A stretch of 64,000 bases of DNA from Portulaca oleracea (taxonomy: Eukaryota > Streptophyta > Magnoliopsida > Caryophyllales > Portulacaceae): the NCBI GenBank assembly GCA_029582165.1, contig CM055878.1, positions 2,571,001 through 2,635,000 of the forward strand, written 5' to 3'. The notes beneath the pieces were generated by a model. The model had not been told where the DNA came from, ran no database searches, and saw nothing but the letters and a program-made list of their open reading frames with translations. The position numbers and the translations under genes are program-made. Shown here piece after piece: positions 34,140 through 45,363 of the stretch (its first letter is position 1; each line of letters starts with the position of its first letter).

Positions 34140-35365
34140 TGCTATTTAACGTTTTCTTAACGAACTAAGACAACGGTCGTATAAGCCCGAGGAATTGGAG
34201 CCCTAGTGATCTATGTCGGTCTTTCAAGTCTCAAGAGGTTCTAAAGTTCGACCTTTTTGAAGAATTGAACTAAGATTTCTACTCAATTAATGGGAAACAA
34301 GGGCTCGGGGGTAATACTGGGCCGACCTAACGAAAGACTAAGCACGAAACTGCGGTTTTATGGGAGATTTCGTTCGATGATCAAGCGTAGGGATTGTGTG
34401 CATACCAAGCTTGCACCGACTTCCTCCGCCAAGGCGTCAAGTCGGTGTTCACTTCCTATGCACGAGCTACCATCGATACCCCCCCTCCGCCCCACGCGCA
34501 AGGGTGATGAATCGATGTTATACTTTCCGAGGTTGTTATCACTCCCATGTATGATAAGCCTTGGTAGTATGGGAACCAATCCAAAGTAATCTCTTCCAGT
34601 CCCCTCTCGCCAGAGCAAGGATCTAGAATCGATTAAACCACCCTGGAGTTCCACAAGTGATAAAATTCTAGGGCGGAACACTAATCATCTCGGTAATCAC
34701 CCAAATCCCACTATTCCATAACCTAACCCTCCATTAGAGGCCCTAGTCACCCCCTAACCCTAAAAGAACTTAGCCTATCATGTTAATTAATACTAAAGAT
34801 TTAATCTTTAAACCTAAGGAATGCATTGAAGACAAACTAGAACAAAGGATGAACATGAATAATTAAAAAAGCAATTAAAGCTAATCTAATACTAATCAAA
34901 GCGATTAAGGGAAAGTAATTTGAAATCAGAAACTTACTAGAATCGAATGACAGTAAAGAACGAAGCCGAATCCGGGAAGAGGTTGCGAATTGAATGAAGA
35001 ACTTCATTTGAAATCTTGAAAGTCTTACAAATTGATTAACACTAATCTCTACTTGAACAAAGAACTAAGGAGCTAAACCTAATTAAGAACTAAAAACTAA
35101 GGTTAAAAACTGGGAGTAAAAGTTGTCTAATAAAGCTGTAAAGAAACTATTTATACAAGTAGAGAAAAGCCAGCCCAAATACATCGTTTAACTTACTGCA
35201 GATTAGGGGGTCACGGCCGTGACCCTGAGGAAACCCAGAAATCTTCGTGTCTCGCAAATCTCACGGGCGTGACCATGGAGGTCATGACCGTGAGGTACCT
35301 CCTGGAACATCTTATTCATGGGAGCTCACGGCCGTGTGACCCTAGGTCACGACCGTGAGGTGCTT
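34140..35365 (-). repeat. Element X LTR, distal part
   Basis: The LTR end at TGCTATTTAACG (34,140) corresponds to the Y LTR end at 17,736. Downstream (minus) of the palindromes at 35,208-35,361 lies TTGTATAAATAG near 35,150, a good TATA box. The part at 53,728-54,218 completes the LTR on the other side of Z. Confidence 0.78.
35208..35361. repeat. Palindrome cluster of element X, left half
   Basis: GGGTCACGGCCGTGACCC (35,208-35,225) is a perfect 18-bp palindrome. It is followed by TCACGGGCGTGACC, GGTCATGACCGTGAGG, GCTCACGGCCGTGTGACC and GGTCACGACCGTGAGG. The cluster continues at 53,750-53,940 beyond the Z insertion. Confidence 0.88.
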
Positions 35366-36798
35366 TGATAAGTACTTCTTGTATATATGAGAACTTGGTC
35401 ATTTTGGTGTGAATTTGGGGAATATTTGATTTGATTATGTATTTTTTTATACCCGAATTTCCCATATTACACTTGGTTTGGAGTTTGGTGAGTTTTGTAG
35501 GGAATTTGTGAAGAATCGATGTAAACCGAGCCCAAAAAGCAAGTCTAGATCCAAGTTATGAGCTTAAAGGACCAAGAAGTGAGGTGTTGGATCACCCAAG
35601 GCCCAAACAATGGCCCAAAGTACTCCTAGGCTCGAAAAGCGATGACACGGTGCCCCAGAAGAGCACGGGTCGTCTATGGCCAGAGTGAGAAAATTCAAGA
35701 AGAAAGCTGACACGGTCCGTGTCACAGGGAGCACGGTCCGTGTCGCATGGGGCAGGGTCCGTGCCTACCCTGGCACGGTCCGTGTCTCTCCTGTCTTTTC
35801 ATTTTCGGCGGTTTTGAAGTGATGTTTGCCTATATTATGCGGATTTCTGGCCGAGTAAAAGGGGGGAATCATCCACCATCATCCATTTCATGCCCTAATC
35901 ATATCATTCATCATCCATATTCCATTCCATGATTGAAGATTGAGAGAAGATTGAAGATTGAAGAGCAACTCGAACATACTTTGAAGTGGAGGAGCAAAAG
36001 TCCTCCATTGTTGATCCCTAGCAAGTTTGTTCTTCACTTGGGTTTATTTTCTCGTTCTCTCATAGATTTTCATATGCTTTCTAGAATAGATTTCAATTGC
36101 TTTGTAGTTTCAAACATGAACAGTGAGTAGTTCTTTTTAGTTTAGGGGATGAACCTTTGAAGTTGCTTGATGAATTGACTTTGTTGGATTGAATTATCAC
36201 GAATTTAGTTTGTTTCAATCTATTTGGTCTTTGAATTGAATTGTTATTGCTTTTGCTTGATCACCAATTGCATGTTAATAGGTTGTTGAATGAAATCGAA
36301 AGGAGAAGTTTGATTACCCGAAAACCTAGATTGAACTAGTTAAAATTATCTAGACATAGAAGTTTTAACTAGGGTTCTTGAGATAATTAGATCTTTAACC
36401 TTGACTAAATCGAAATAATCACGAAAGTAGGTGCTTGGTTAGTCTTGGCAATTCGCTCTAGTGGCAAAATCTCATTGCGAAGTATTCTATGCGATTATCG
36501 AACCTTGATTGTGCAAATTAATGAAATGAGAGTTCAATCCACATCGTTGATTCGTTATTTGATTTAGGTTTCATCCCCTGAACGCCTTTTTCCCTTGATT
36601 AAATCAGAAAAGTTTGTGTGAATATTCGTTTGTTTAGACTTTGATTGTGATTAGAGTTAGATTTAGTGGATTCAAAACAAAAGCCGGATCGACTTAGCGA
36701 TCAACTAGGAGGCTAGTTCAGTGCGTTGAAAGGAAAAGTCCCTGTGGGAACGACCTTGATTTATGCTACAATTTCACCCGTGCACTTGCGGCCTATCA
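35366..36798 (+). repeat. Element Z 5' LTR, 1,433 bp
   Basis: It begins TGATAAGTACTTCTTG and ends GCGGCCTATCA. It contains the CACGGTCCGTG cluster at 35,643-35,785 and then a TATA-like CCTATATTAT near 35,829. It is almost identical to 52,287-53,722. Confidence 0.97.
35643..35785. repeat. Palindrome cluster in the Z 5' LTR
   Basis: Copies are GACACGGTCCGTGTC (35,709-35,723, perfect about a central T), GCACGGTCCGTGTC (from 35,731), GGCAGGGTCCGTGCC (35,751-35,765) and GGCACGGTCCGTGTC (from 35,772). Weaker copies lie at 35,643 and 35,661. Confidence 0.92.
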
Positions 36799-36804
36799 AG
36801 TTTT

Positions 36805-36821
36805 TGGCGCCGTTGCCGGGG
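36805..36821 (+). other. tRNA-Asp primer binding site of element Z
   Basis: TGGCGCCGTTGCCGGGG, six bases after the LTR, complementary to the 3' end of tRNA-Asp. Confidence 0.95.
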
Positions 36822-36937
36822 ACTTTGTCCCTAGCCAGCCACTGAACGAATACCCTAAGGTTGCCTAAGTCATTTATTTTCTGTTTTGATTTTCCTTGGT
36901 GTTTTGATTTTTGTCTTGCCAGGTTTACTCTACGTGC

Positions 36938-38596
36938 ATGCAAAAGGCTCCACTCTTTGAGCTTGATCCTGAAATCGAAAGAACCTTTCACTCCCGGCGA
37001 AAGAAGCAAAAGTTAGAGCACGCCCGGAGAAGACAAGAAGAGAACTCCAAGCGAAAGAACACCGTGTCCGGTGGAGGCGGCGGTGGAGGGCCTAGAATCA
37101 CGCTTGACTCCTATGTGATGCCAAATGTCACAAATCAACCCTCCGCCATTAATCCTCCAAGAGTGGCCTCTGACGATTTCGAGCTGAGGAGTTCACTCAT
37201 CAATTTGGTGAAGGCCAACCCATTCCATGGCCTCCCCAATGAAGATCCCAACCGGCACCTTCGCCTATTCAACCAAGCATGTGAGACCTTTAAGGCAAAT
37301 GGTGCAACGCCCGATGCAATCAAGCTGCGATTGTTTCCCTTCTCACTAGAAGGGAAGGCTTGGGAGTGGTTGGACGCTCTTCCATCAAGCTCTACCATCA
37401 CCACTTTTGACCAACTTGCTAGCCTATTCTTGGCGAAGTACTTTCCTCCTAGCAAGTTGACGAGCCTCCGGAATCAAATCTCAACATTTTTCCAAGAGCC
37501 GGATGAGTCCCTCTATGAAGCGTGGGAGAGGTTCAAGGACCTCTTATGTCAATGCCCCCACCATGGTTTAGAACCATGGGTCCCGATACAAGCCTTCTAC
37601 AACGGGGTGGATGACAACTTGAGGGCCAACATCTTGGCGGCGGCAGGAGGCAACATCATGTCCAAGACAGTGGCGGAACTCCAAACTTTGATTGAGGAGA
37701 TGGCGATCAATAGCTACCAGTGGTCAAAGCCCCGTTCCAAGAGGACGGGAGGTAAGTATGAAGTTGATGCTATTTCTATGTTGAATGCTAAGTTGGATGC
37801 CATGACTAAGAAGATGGATTTGTTGAATGTGAATGCTCCCCCTCCCCAACCATGTGCGTCGTGTCAATCATATGAGCATGAGACCTTGAATTGTCCTAGT
37901 AGGTTGGTTAGCAATGAATCGACCGAAGTGGTTAACTATGTTGGTAACCCTTCTCATAGGCAAAACTTTGACCCTTTTTCCAATACTTACAATCCCGGTT
38001 TTAGGTTCCACCCGAACTTTTCTTACCGGAATAATAACCAAACGGGTCAACCCCAAGGACAAAGACAACCCCAACCACCTCCACCACAAGCTCCCCAAAA
38101 GCCTAACCTAGAGTCCATGATACAAGCTTTGATGTTGTCTCAACAACAACACCAACAACGGCAACTTGAGCATCAACAAAGACAAGATGAGGTGATTAAG
38201 GCCTTAGTTACTAAAGTTGACCTTATGAGCACCCACACTCAAATGCTTGAGAATCAAATTGCCATTCAAGCTAGTACCTCCACTACCCCTCCGGGAATGC
38301 TTCCCGGAAAGCCCGAACCTAACCCTAAGGATCACTGCCAAGCCATAACCTTAAGGAGTGGGACACAATTGGAGGGACCTAAAGATCCTAGGATTGAACA
38401 TGTGGTGATTGATGTGCCTAAAGATGTTGAAAATGATGTGATTGATGCTGAGAATGTTGTGGTTGATGAGGAGGTATCTCCGCCCTCCAAAGATTCTGTG
38501 ATTGATGTTGATGTGCAAAAAGAGAGCCTCTTAATGACCCACGAAAACTCCCAAAGGATTTTTACTCCGCGTGCCTTTCCCTCAAAGATTGGCTAG
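36938..38596 (+). CDS. Element Z gag
   Basis: This 552-residue frame starts at the ATG in TGCATGCAAAAGG; upstream in-frame codons include no other ATG. An N-terminal basic region (RRKKQKLEHARRR) is followed by a glycine run. The retrotransposon capsid domain (about residues 80-260) contains FHGLPNEDPNRHLRLF, LRLFPFSLEGKAWEWLDALP, FLAKYFPPSK and YEAWERFKDLL. A CASCQSYEHETLNCPS segment stands in place of a zinc knuckle (spacing C-x2-C-x4-H-x4-C, so probably functional), followed by a Q/P-rich tail. It forms the particle shell that packages element RNA. The frame ends at a TAG just before the protease region. Confidence 0.9.
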   Translation: MQKAPLFELDPEIERTFHSRRKKQKLEHARRRQEENSKRKNTVSGGGGGGGPRITLDSYVMPNVTNQPSAINPPRVASDDFELRSSLINLVKANPFHGLPNEDPNRHLRLFNQACETFKANGATPDAIKLRLFPFSLEGKAWEWLDALPSSSTITTFDQLASLFLAKYFPPSKLTSLRNQISTFFQEPDESLYEAWERFKDLLCQCPHHGLEPWVPIQAFYNGVDDNLRANILAAAGGNIMSKTVAELQTLIEEMAINSYQWSKPRSKRTGGKYEVDAISMLNAKLDAMTKKMDLLNVNAPPPQPCASCQSYEHETLNCPSRLVSNESTEVVNYVGNPSHRQNFDPFSNTYNPGFRFHPNFSYRNNNQTGQPQGQRQPQPPPPQAPQKPNLESMIQALMLSQQQHQQRQLEHQQRQDEVIKALVTKVDLMSTHTQMLENQIAIQASTSTTPPGMLPGKPEPNPKDHCQAITLRSGTQLEGPKDPRIEHVVIDVPKDVENDVIDAENVVVDEEVSPPSKDSVIDVDVQKESLLMTHENSQRIFTPRAFPSKIG

Positions 38597-39060
38597 GCTA
38601 AGCTTGATAAACAATTTGGGAAGTTCTTGGAGGTCATCAAGAAGCTCGAAATTAGCATTCCATTCACCGAGGCCTTGTCTCAAATGCCCGCTATGCTAAA
38701 TTTTTGAAAGAAATTTTAAGCAACAAGAGAAAGCTAGAAGAGCATGAGACCATGGCTTTGATCGACCATCAGAAGCTGCGATCCAAAACAAGCTTCCTCC
38801 TAAGCTTAAGGATCGGTAGCTTCACCATTCCATGTGTTGTAGGGAACATTTTCATTGATCGTGCTTTGTGTGATTTGGGGTCAAGTGTGAACTTGATGCC
38901 CCTTTCTTTGTCTCAAAACTTGGTATGGGTGGTCAAACCCACTACCATGTCCCTACAACTTCGACGTTCGTGAAATACCCTTGGGTATACTTGAGGATGT
39001 CCCTATCAAGGTGGGTGACATCTTTGTGCTGTTGACTTTGTGAATACTTGATATGCATGA
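38597..39060 (+). pseudogene. Element Z protease region
   Basis: Linker and aspartic protease sequence are in several frames with stops at 38,594, 38,705 and 38,969 onward. FIDRALCDLGSSVNLMPLS (38,850-38,910) holds the active-site D in the Athila-style D-L-G-S/A-S motif. The second half, corresponding to LGRPFLATE, resumes near 39,080. It would mature the polyprotein but is broken here. Confidence 0.82.
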
Positions 39061-41330
39061 GGATTTGCGCACAATCATTCTTGGAAGGCCTTTCTTGGCC
39101 ACCGAGTGTTGTGTTGATGTGAAAAATGGCAAGAAGACTTTTGATGTGGGAAGTGATAAGATTGAGTTTAATGTGAATAAAGCTTCCAAATTCCCGTCTA
39201 TTTCCGATGATTGTAACTTCATTGATTCGATTGAGGGAATAGTTAGGGAACATGAGACTAACCATTGGCCAAGTGATGATCCACTTGAGCTATGTTTGCT
39301 ATTTTGTGACTATTTGCAGGATGACAACCCAGAGGTTGCAATTTGTGCTGAGTTGATGGAAGCATCCCCACCATTTCCACCGGGGTTTGCCAAGATTGAG
39401 AAGCTGGAGGAGGAAGAAGAGCCTACACATGCTGTGAAAAAGGCTCCGGAAGTGGAATTGAAGCCTCTTCCATCTTCTTTGAGGTATGAGTTTCAAGGTC
39501 CTAATTCTACATATCCTGTCATTGTGAATGCAAACTTAAACAAATTTGAAAATTCTGTTTTTTTGGAAGTTTTAAGATTGCATCGCAATGCTATAGGATA
39601 CACTCTTGATGACCTAAAGGGAATTCACCCTTCGTTTTGCATGCATCGCATCCTCATGGAGGAAAATCATAAGCCATCCATTGAGCATCAAAGGAGGCTT
39701 AACCCCACCATGAAAGAAGTCGTGAAAAAAGAGGTTTTGAAACTGTTGAAGGCCGGTATTATCTACCCTATCTCCGATAGTGAGTGGGTAAGCCGGGTCC
39801 ATGTTGTGCCTAAAAGGGGAATGATTGTGAAAAATGATAAAAATGAATTGATCCCCACTAGAGCAGTAAGGTTGGCGAATGTGCATTGACTATAGGAAAT
39901 TAAACAAAGCCACCCGGAAAAGACCATCGCCCTCTTCCTTTTGTAGACCAAATGCTAGAGAGACTTGCCAAGAATTCCCATTTTGCTATCTAGATGGCTA
40001 TTCCGGGTTTTTCCAAATCCCGATTCACCCAAAAGACCAAGAGAAAACCACTTTTACTTGTCCTTATGGAACTTTTGCATATCGGAGAATGCCATTCGGG
40101 TTGTGTAATGCGCCCGCTACTTTTCAACGATGCATGATGGCTATATTCTCCCAATTTATTGAGGACATAATGGAGGTTTTTATGGATGATTTTTCAGTTT
40201 ATGGCACCTCATTTGAACATTGTTTAAATAATTTGAAAAAGGTGCTAAATCGATGTGAAGAAGTTAACTTGGTCTTGAATTGGGAAAAGTGTCATTTTAT
40301 GGTGCAAGAGGGGGTAGTTCTTGGGCATGTTGTTTCATCTAAGGGCATTGAAGTTGATAGAGCAAAGGTGGAGGTGATTGAAAAATTACCGCCACCAAAT
40401 TCTGTAAAGGGTGTGAGGAGTTTTCTTGGACATGTTGGTTTTTACCGGCGGTTCATAAAAGATTTTTCAAAGATTGCAAAATCTCTCACCCAATTGCTCA
40501 TCAAGGATGTGCCCTTTGACTTTAATGAAGAGTGTTTGAGTGCTTTTCTCAGGTTGAAGGAAGCTTTGGTCACCGCTCCCATCGTACAAGCACCGGATTG
40601 GGATTTGCCCTTTGAAGTGATGTGCGACGCAAGCGATCATGCGGTGGGGGCTGTTTTGGGGCAAAGGAAGGACAACAAGCCCTATGTGATTTACTATGCA
40701 AGCAAGACGTTGGATGGAGCTCAAGTTAATTATGCCACCACCGAGAAAGAGTTCTTAGCGGTTGTCTTCGCTTTGGACAAATTCCGCTCCTATTTGATCA
40801 ATTCCAGGGTGATCGTCTTCACGGATCATGCCGCTCTACGGCACCTCTTGATTAAGACGGACTCTAAGCCTCGCCTCATTCGATGGGTCCTCTTACTCCA
40901 AGAGTTTGACCTCGAAATCCGAGACAAACCGGGATTGCAAAATGTGGTGGCCGATCATCTTTTGAGATTGCAACTTGAGGCTCAAAGTGATGATGATATT
41001 CCCATTGATGATTCCTTCCCACATGAACAAATCTTTGTTCTTGCTCATCAAGTCACCCCTTGGTATGCGGATATAGTGAACTTCATTGTTAGTGGTGTAC
41101 TTCCCCCGGAGATGTCATGGCAACAAAAGAAGAGGTTTCTTTCCGAGTTGAGGAGATACGTTTGGGAGGAGCCTCTACTTTACAAGCTTTGTGGGGATGG
41201 AGTGTATAGAAGATGCTTGCCGGAAGATGAAATTCAAAGTGTGCTCAACCATTGTCATGCCACTACTTGTGGTGGTCAGTTTAACACCGACAAGACCGTT
41301 GCGAAGGTGCTCCAAGCCGGGTTCTATTAG
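39053..41330 (+). pseudogene. Element Z reverse transcriptase, RNase H, integrase zinc region
   Basis: The first piece (39,053-39,889) carries the protease end and the start of reverse transcriptase (HQRRLNPTMKEVVKKEVLKL, AGIIYPISDSEW). A shift near 39,880 leads to the second frame (39,879-41,330) with [28 protein letters not shown] and catalytic FMDDFSVYG. Within it, about 23 residues (39,915-39,985) are scrambled by a compensated frameshift. RNase H follows ([43 protein letters not shown]), then the integrase HHCC region start ([11 protein letters not shown]). TAG at 41,328 stands where tryptophan is usual. Confidence 0.92.
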
Positions 41331-42347
41331 CCTACACTCTCCAAGGATGTGAGAAGTTTTGTGCTCTCATGTGACAAGTGCCAAAGAACCGGGAGTATTT
41401 CCAAGAGGAATGAGATGCCCCAACATTACATTTTAGAGGTGGAACTCTTTGATGTGTGGGGGATAGACTTCATGGGTCCCTTCCCTCCTTCTCACAACAA
41501 CCTCTACATCTTGGTGGCGGTCGATTATGTTTCGAAGTGGGTTGAGGAAATTGCAACACCCACCAATGATTCCAAGGTGGTGATTAAGTTCCTCAAGAAT
41601 ATCTTTGCGAGATTTGGAACTCCCAGGGCCTTATTGAGTGACAATGGCACTCATTTTTGCAATCGGCCTCTTGATGCTCTTCTAGCCAAGTATGGGGTGA
41701 CACATCGAGTTGCTACACCATATCATCCCCAAACTAGTGGCCAAGTGGAGCTTTCTAATCGGGAAATCAAGAGCATTTTGGAGAAGACGGTCAACCGTTC
41801 AAGGAAGGATTGGTCTCTTAAGCTAGATGATGCATTGTGGGCCTACCGGACCTCATACAAGACTCCATTGGGAACCACTCCGTACCGGTTAATTTATGGA
41901 AAAGCATTTCATTTGCCGGTTGAGTTGGAACACAAAGCTTTTTGGGCCGTTCAAACTCTTAACTTCGATCTTGCAAAGGTTGGAGAAAAGAGGATGTTGC
42001 AACTTCAAGAACTCGATGAATTGAGGTTGGAGGCTTATGATAGTGCCAAGTTGTACAAGGAGAGGACTAAGAGATGGCATGACAAGCATATTTTCAAGAA
42101 GAGATTTGAAGAAGGAGACCAAGTGTTGTTGTTCAACTCAAGGTTGAAATTCTTTCCGGGCAAGCTTAAGTCCCGATGGTCGGGTCCTTTCCGAGTTTTG
42201 AAGGTTTTCCCCCATGGTGCGATTGAGATTTGTGGGGACAATTCCGAGCCATTCACGGTCAATGGGCATAGACTTAAGCCCTACTTGGTTGGTCAACCTC
42301 TTGAAGATCGCCAACATTTCAACCTCACCGCTCCCGGTGCGGTTTGA
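41331..42347 (+). pseudogene. Element Z integrase
   Basis: This continues in frame after the TAG at 41,328. CDKCQ completes the zinc-binding region. The D,D,E core is visible as [17 protein letters not shown] and [12 protein letters not shown]. The C-terminal part ([43 protein letters not shown]) is the Athila-type GPF/Y module. The family inserts element DNA into nuclear chromosomes with 5-bp duplications, matching TGCTT here. Directly after it, the Athila landmark TTAAACAAGCGCTTCTTGGG leads into the post-pol spacer. Confidence 0.93.
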
Positions 42348-43968
42348 GAGGTACTTGGTCAAGCTTAGGACATTAAACAAGCGCTTCTTGGGAGGCAACC
42401 CAAACTTTTTAGATTCTATTTTCTTTTTTAGGATTTTCTAAATTTTTTCCTCATTTTTCTTTTTATTTTTATTTTTCTAGATTTTTCTCTATTTTTCTAG
42501 AAACTTTTAGGATTTTTCTTTAATTTATTTTGATTTTTCTAGGGTTATTAGACATTTCTCTCTTTTTAATTTTGTTTTTCTAGGATTTTTCTAGGGTTTC
42601 TATTTTATTTTTGCCTTTTTGAGGTATTAGTTTTAGGGAAATGAAAGAAAAAAAAAAGAAAGAAAAGAAAGAAAGAAAAGAGAAAAGAAAAAAAAAACAT
42701 AATAAAAAGAGATTGAGAGTGAGTGGAAAAATAAAAGTGAGAGAGTGAGAAAATAAATGAGTGAAAAGAATTAGTGTGGAGAAGGATAGATTGTAAAAAA
42801 TGAGAGAAATTCAAGAAAAAAATGCATAATTGAGAGTTGGGAGAGTTGTGGGGTTCGATCTCAAGACATATAAGGTGAAGGGGAGGAGGCACGGATAGTG
42901 CCAGATGAGGCACGGTCCGTGCGCCCCTCCAGAGAATCCAGCAAGTCAGCAGGTAAACGGCACGGTCCGTGTCTGCATCGAATTTCCTAAAAAAAAAGGG
43001 CTTTCTTCTTCCCCTCTTTTATTTTGGTCCGTGCCTTTTCACAAGCCCTCTTCCCGTGCCTCTCTTCGCTCGCTCGCCCAGCTCTTCCTCTTGCTCGCCC
43101 TCGTTCGCCCACCACAGCCCCACAAACCTCGCTCCCTCCTGCTCGTGCGCCAACCCCTGCCTCTCGCCCAGCCACATCCCGCGCTACACCACACTTTCAT
43201 TTGCAGCACACACTCGCACGCCTTCGCCTAGCACCACACAGCGCACGCCATTTCCGCCCAAACCCTAATTTCTCCAAACCCTCCTCTTTCTTCTCAATTT
43301 CTCTTGTACAAGGTTTGATTCTTGTTTCTTTTTAGTTTTCTGGGTTTAATTTGCTGATTTTTGAGATACTTTGTTTTGGTTTTTGAATTTAGGGTTTCTT
43401 GTGCTTAATTAGTTTGATTTGATTTGGTTGAGGCCCTATTCAATTCTTGAGGTTAATTCGAACCCTATTGCTAATTTTGTTTCAATTGTTCAACTTTGAT
43501 TTCTCTTGTCTTGGTTGAATTGTTTGAAGAGCCAATTGCTATGCTTTGGGTTTGGTTTGGTTGTGAATTTTGTGTGGTTTGTCTCAAGAATTAGTGTGTA
43601 TACTTGGTTGCATGAATAAACATTGCGTTTTGGTGGTAGTAATTTAGTCATTGTGTATAGTTAACTTGTTTCTTGCTTTAGTTTTAGCTTAGTTTATGAC
43701 ATGGTGGTGATTTGTATATAGTTGGTTCTTCACCATTGTAGTGTTTTTAAGTAGTGTTGATTTTGAGTTTGATTTGTTTAGTTTGGTGGGTTGTACATAT
43801 TGTTTTAGCTTACCTCTTTGTTAGATTTTTTGTCTTAGGAGTCTAAGTTTCGTGTTTCTTTGTTTCGTTTTTGAGTCAATGATGGTTCGTGCAAACTAAC
43901 TCCATCCATTTTGAGTCTTTTGCACTTTTGTATATAACTAACATTGTTGTAACCCTTTGTTATCGAAG
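42348..43968 (+). other. Element Z post-pol spacer
   Basis: T-rich then A/G-rich tracts, a short block with the Z palindrome motif (42,891-43,038), then a C-rich leader-like segment (43,040-43,310) and a T/G-rich stretch. It may contain the promoter or leader of the downstream Athila-domain ORF. No coding function is assigned to the C-rich reading frames. Confidence 0.6.
42891..43038. repeat. Internal palindrome cluster of element Z
   Basis: GGCACGGATAGTGCC, GCACGGTCCGTGC (42,910-42,922, perfect), GGCACGGTCCGTGTC (from 42,959) and a half copy TTGGTCCGTGCC near 43,024. This is the same family word as in the Z LTRs, located between pol and the 3' ORF. Confidence 0.88.
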
Positions 43969-44166
43969 GATGGCTAGGGGTAAAGGTCCAGTTCAAGAGG
44001 AGCCGTCTTCTAAGAGGCGGAAGGCTGATGGAGGAAAGGGGAAGGACAAAGGTGCGCGCTCGTCACGACCTAATCGAGGTAACAATCCATTCAACCTTGA
44101 AGGTGGAATGTATGACTGTTACCTTGCTTTGAGCAAGCGGAAAGTCGTAGCAACTAGATTTATGCA

Positions 44167-44540
44167 CACTACAACATAAAGGGCCTAAGGCAACGCCTCG
44201 GATTACAACAATATAAGAATTGTTACCTTATATACCCTAAGGCAACAGTGCTTTATTTGTTGCATAGTTTTCATAGTAACAGTTAAGGGACCGTTGCCTA
44301 GGGACCGTTGCCTTAACTAACATAAGCAACATGTCTAGAGGCGTTGCTTATTATAATGCTATGGCAACAACCATAGGAATGTTGCTTATGAAAAGGTAAC
44401 GGATTCATCAGCGCTGCGACTAAGATTCCGTAGTAACAATTATGGGATCGTTGCCATAAATCACAAAGGCAACATTTATAGTGAGGTTGCTTATTTTTAA
44501 TGCTATGGCAATTGTTATAAGAATGTTGCTTTAAATATAT
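44167..44540. repeat. Left subterminal repeats of the CACTA element
   Basis: About ten degenerate copies of GGCAAC, ACCGTTGCC and GTTGCTTAT follow the terminus. Such words are the binding sites of the CACTA accessory protein in studied elements. Confidence 0.8.
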
Positions 44541-44909
44541 CCGGATAATTGAAAATAGAAAAAAAAACCATATGTTGGATATATTTTAAGTTTCGCTTAT
44601 TAAAAACACTCTCTATTTGGTCCTTTAATAAAATTTCCCACCACCCAAAATTTCACAGTTTCACCCATCAAACCCTAAAAGCTCCAGTAAACCTTCTCAT
44701 CCCTGCCGCACAACATACCCTCTCATCAGTTATCTCTTCTATTGCACTCCCTCTCATCCCTCCCATCAGAAGTTCACACCTTCATCCCCTAAAATTGATG
44801 AAAAACCCTTTCATGGCCGATTTTTGACAGTCGACGCATCAGAATTTCGTGTGTCTGAGTTTCTCAGTTTCTTCGTTGGTAGCTAGGGCTTCGTTCGTGG
44901 TATGCTTCG

Positions 44910-45113
44910 CACTACAACAAAAGTGGTCTATTGTAACACAAATATAGGTAACATTTTTCATAAGTGTTACGATAAATGCTTTATAGTAAAAATGTTACCT
45001 AAACTAATACCTAATGCAACATTTAATTATTATATATTACAATAAAAACCTAATGCAACGTTTAATTATTATATGTTATAATAGGACTTTAATATGACTT
45101 AAATAAAATGTTA
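44910..45113. mobile_element. Second CACTA-like terminus, partial
   Basis: CACTACAACAAAAGTGGTC begins at 44,910 and is followed by its own repeat vocabulary (GGTAACATTTTT, GTGTTACGATAAAT, CCTAATGCAACATTT). This differs from the host CACTA. No matching right end was found, so it is a truncated MITE-like copy, interrupted by the Stowaway at 45,114. Confidence 0.55.
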
Positions 45114-45363
45114 CTCCCTCCATTCCATATTAATTGTCGTCTTGTGCAGTCAAAATTCAAAAATTTTGACCATAAATTTCTCAATATATACAATGAGTTA
45201 CTAAATAAAATTATTACCATTAGATTCATAACGAAAAAACATTATTATAAAAGTATAATATTGCAATTATTAATAACATATTATGTAAGAAATTATCAAT
45301 TAAAGAGTAACATTGAAGATCATGAAAATCAAAATTATGACAATTAATATAGAACGAACGGAG
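45114..45363. mobile_element. Stowaway-type MITE nested in the CACTA element
   Basis: A 250-bp element with CTCCCTCCATTCC and GAACGAACGGAG termini and TA on both sides (45,112-45,113 and 45,364-45,365). Reverse complemented, it aligns along its length with the copy at 5,078-5,334. Confidence 0.9.

Noticed and set aside
42905..43335. Overlapping plus-strand reading frames of about 100 codons in the C-rich segment of Z
   Set aside because: All three frames are open because the sequence is C-rich. The predicted proteins are low-complexity S/P/A/R sequence without a domain. A leader region is more likely.
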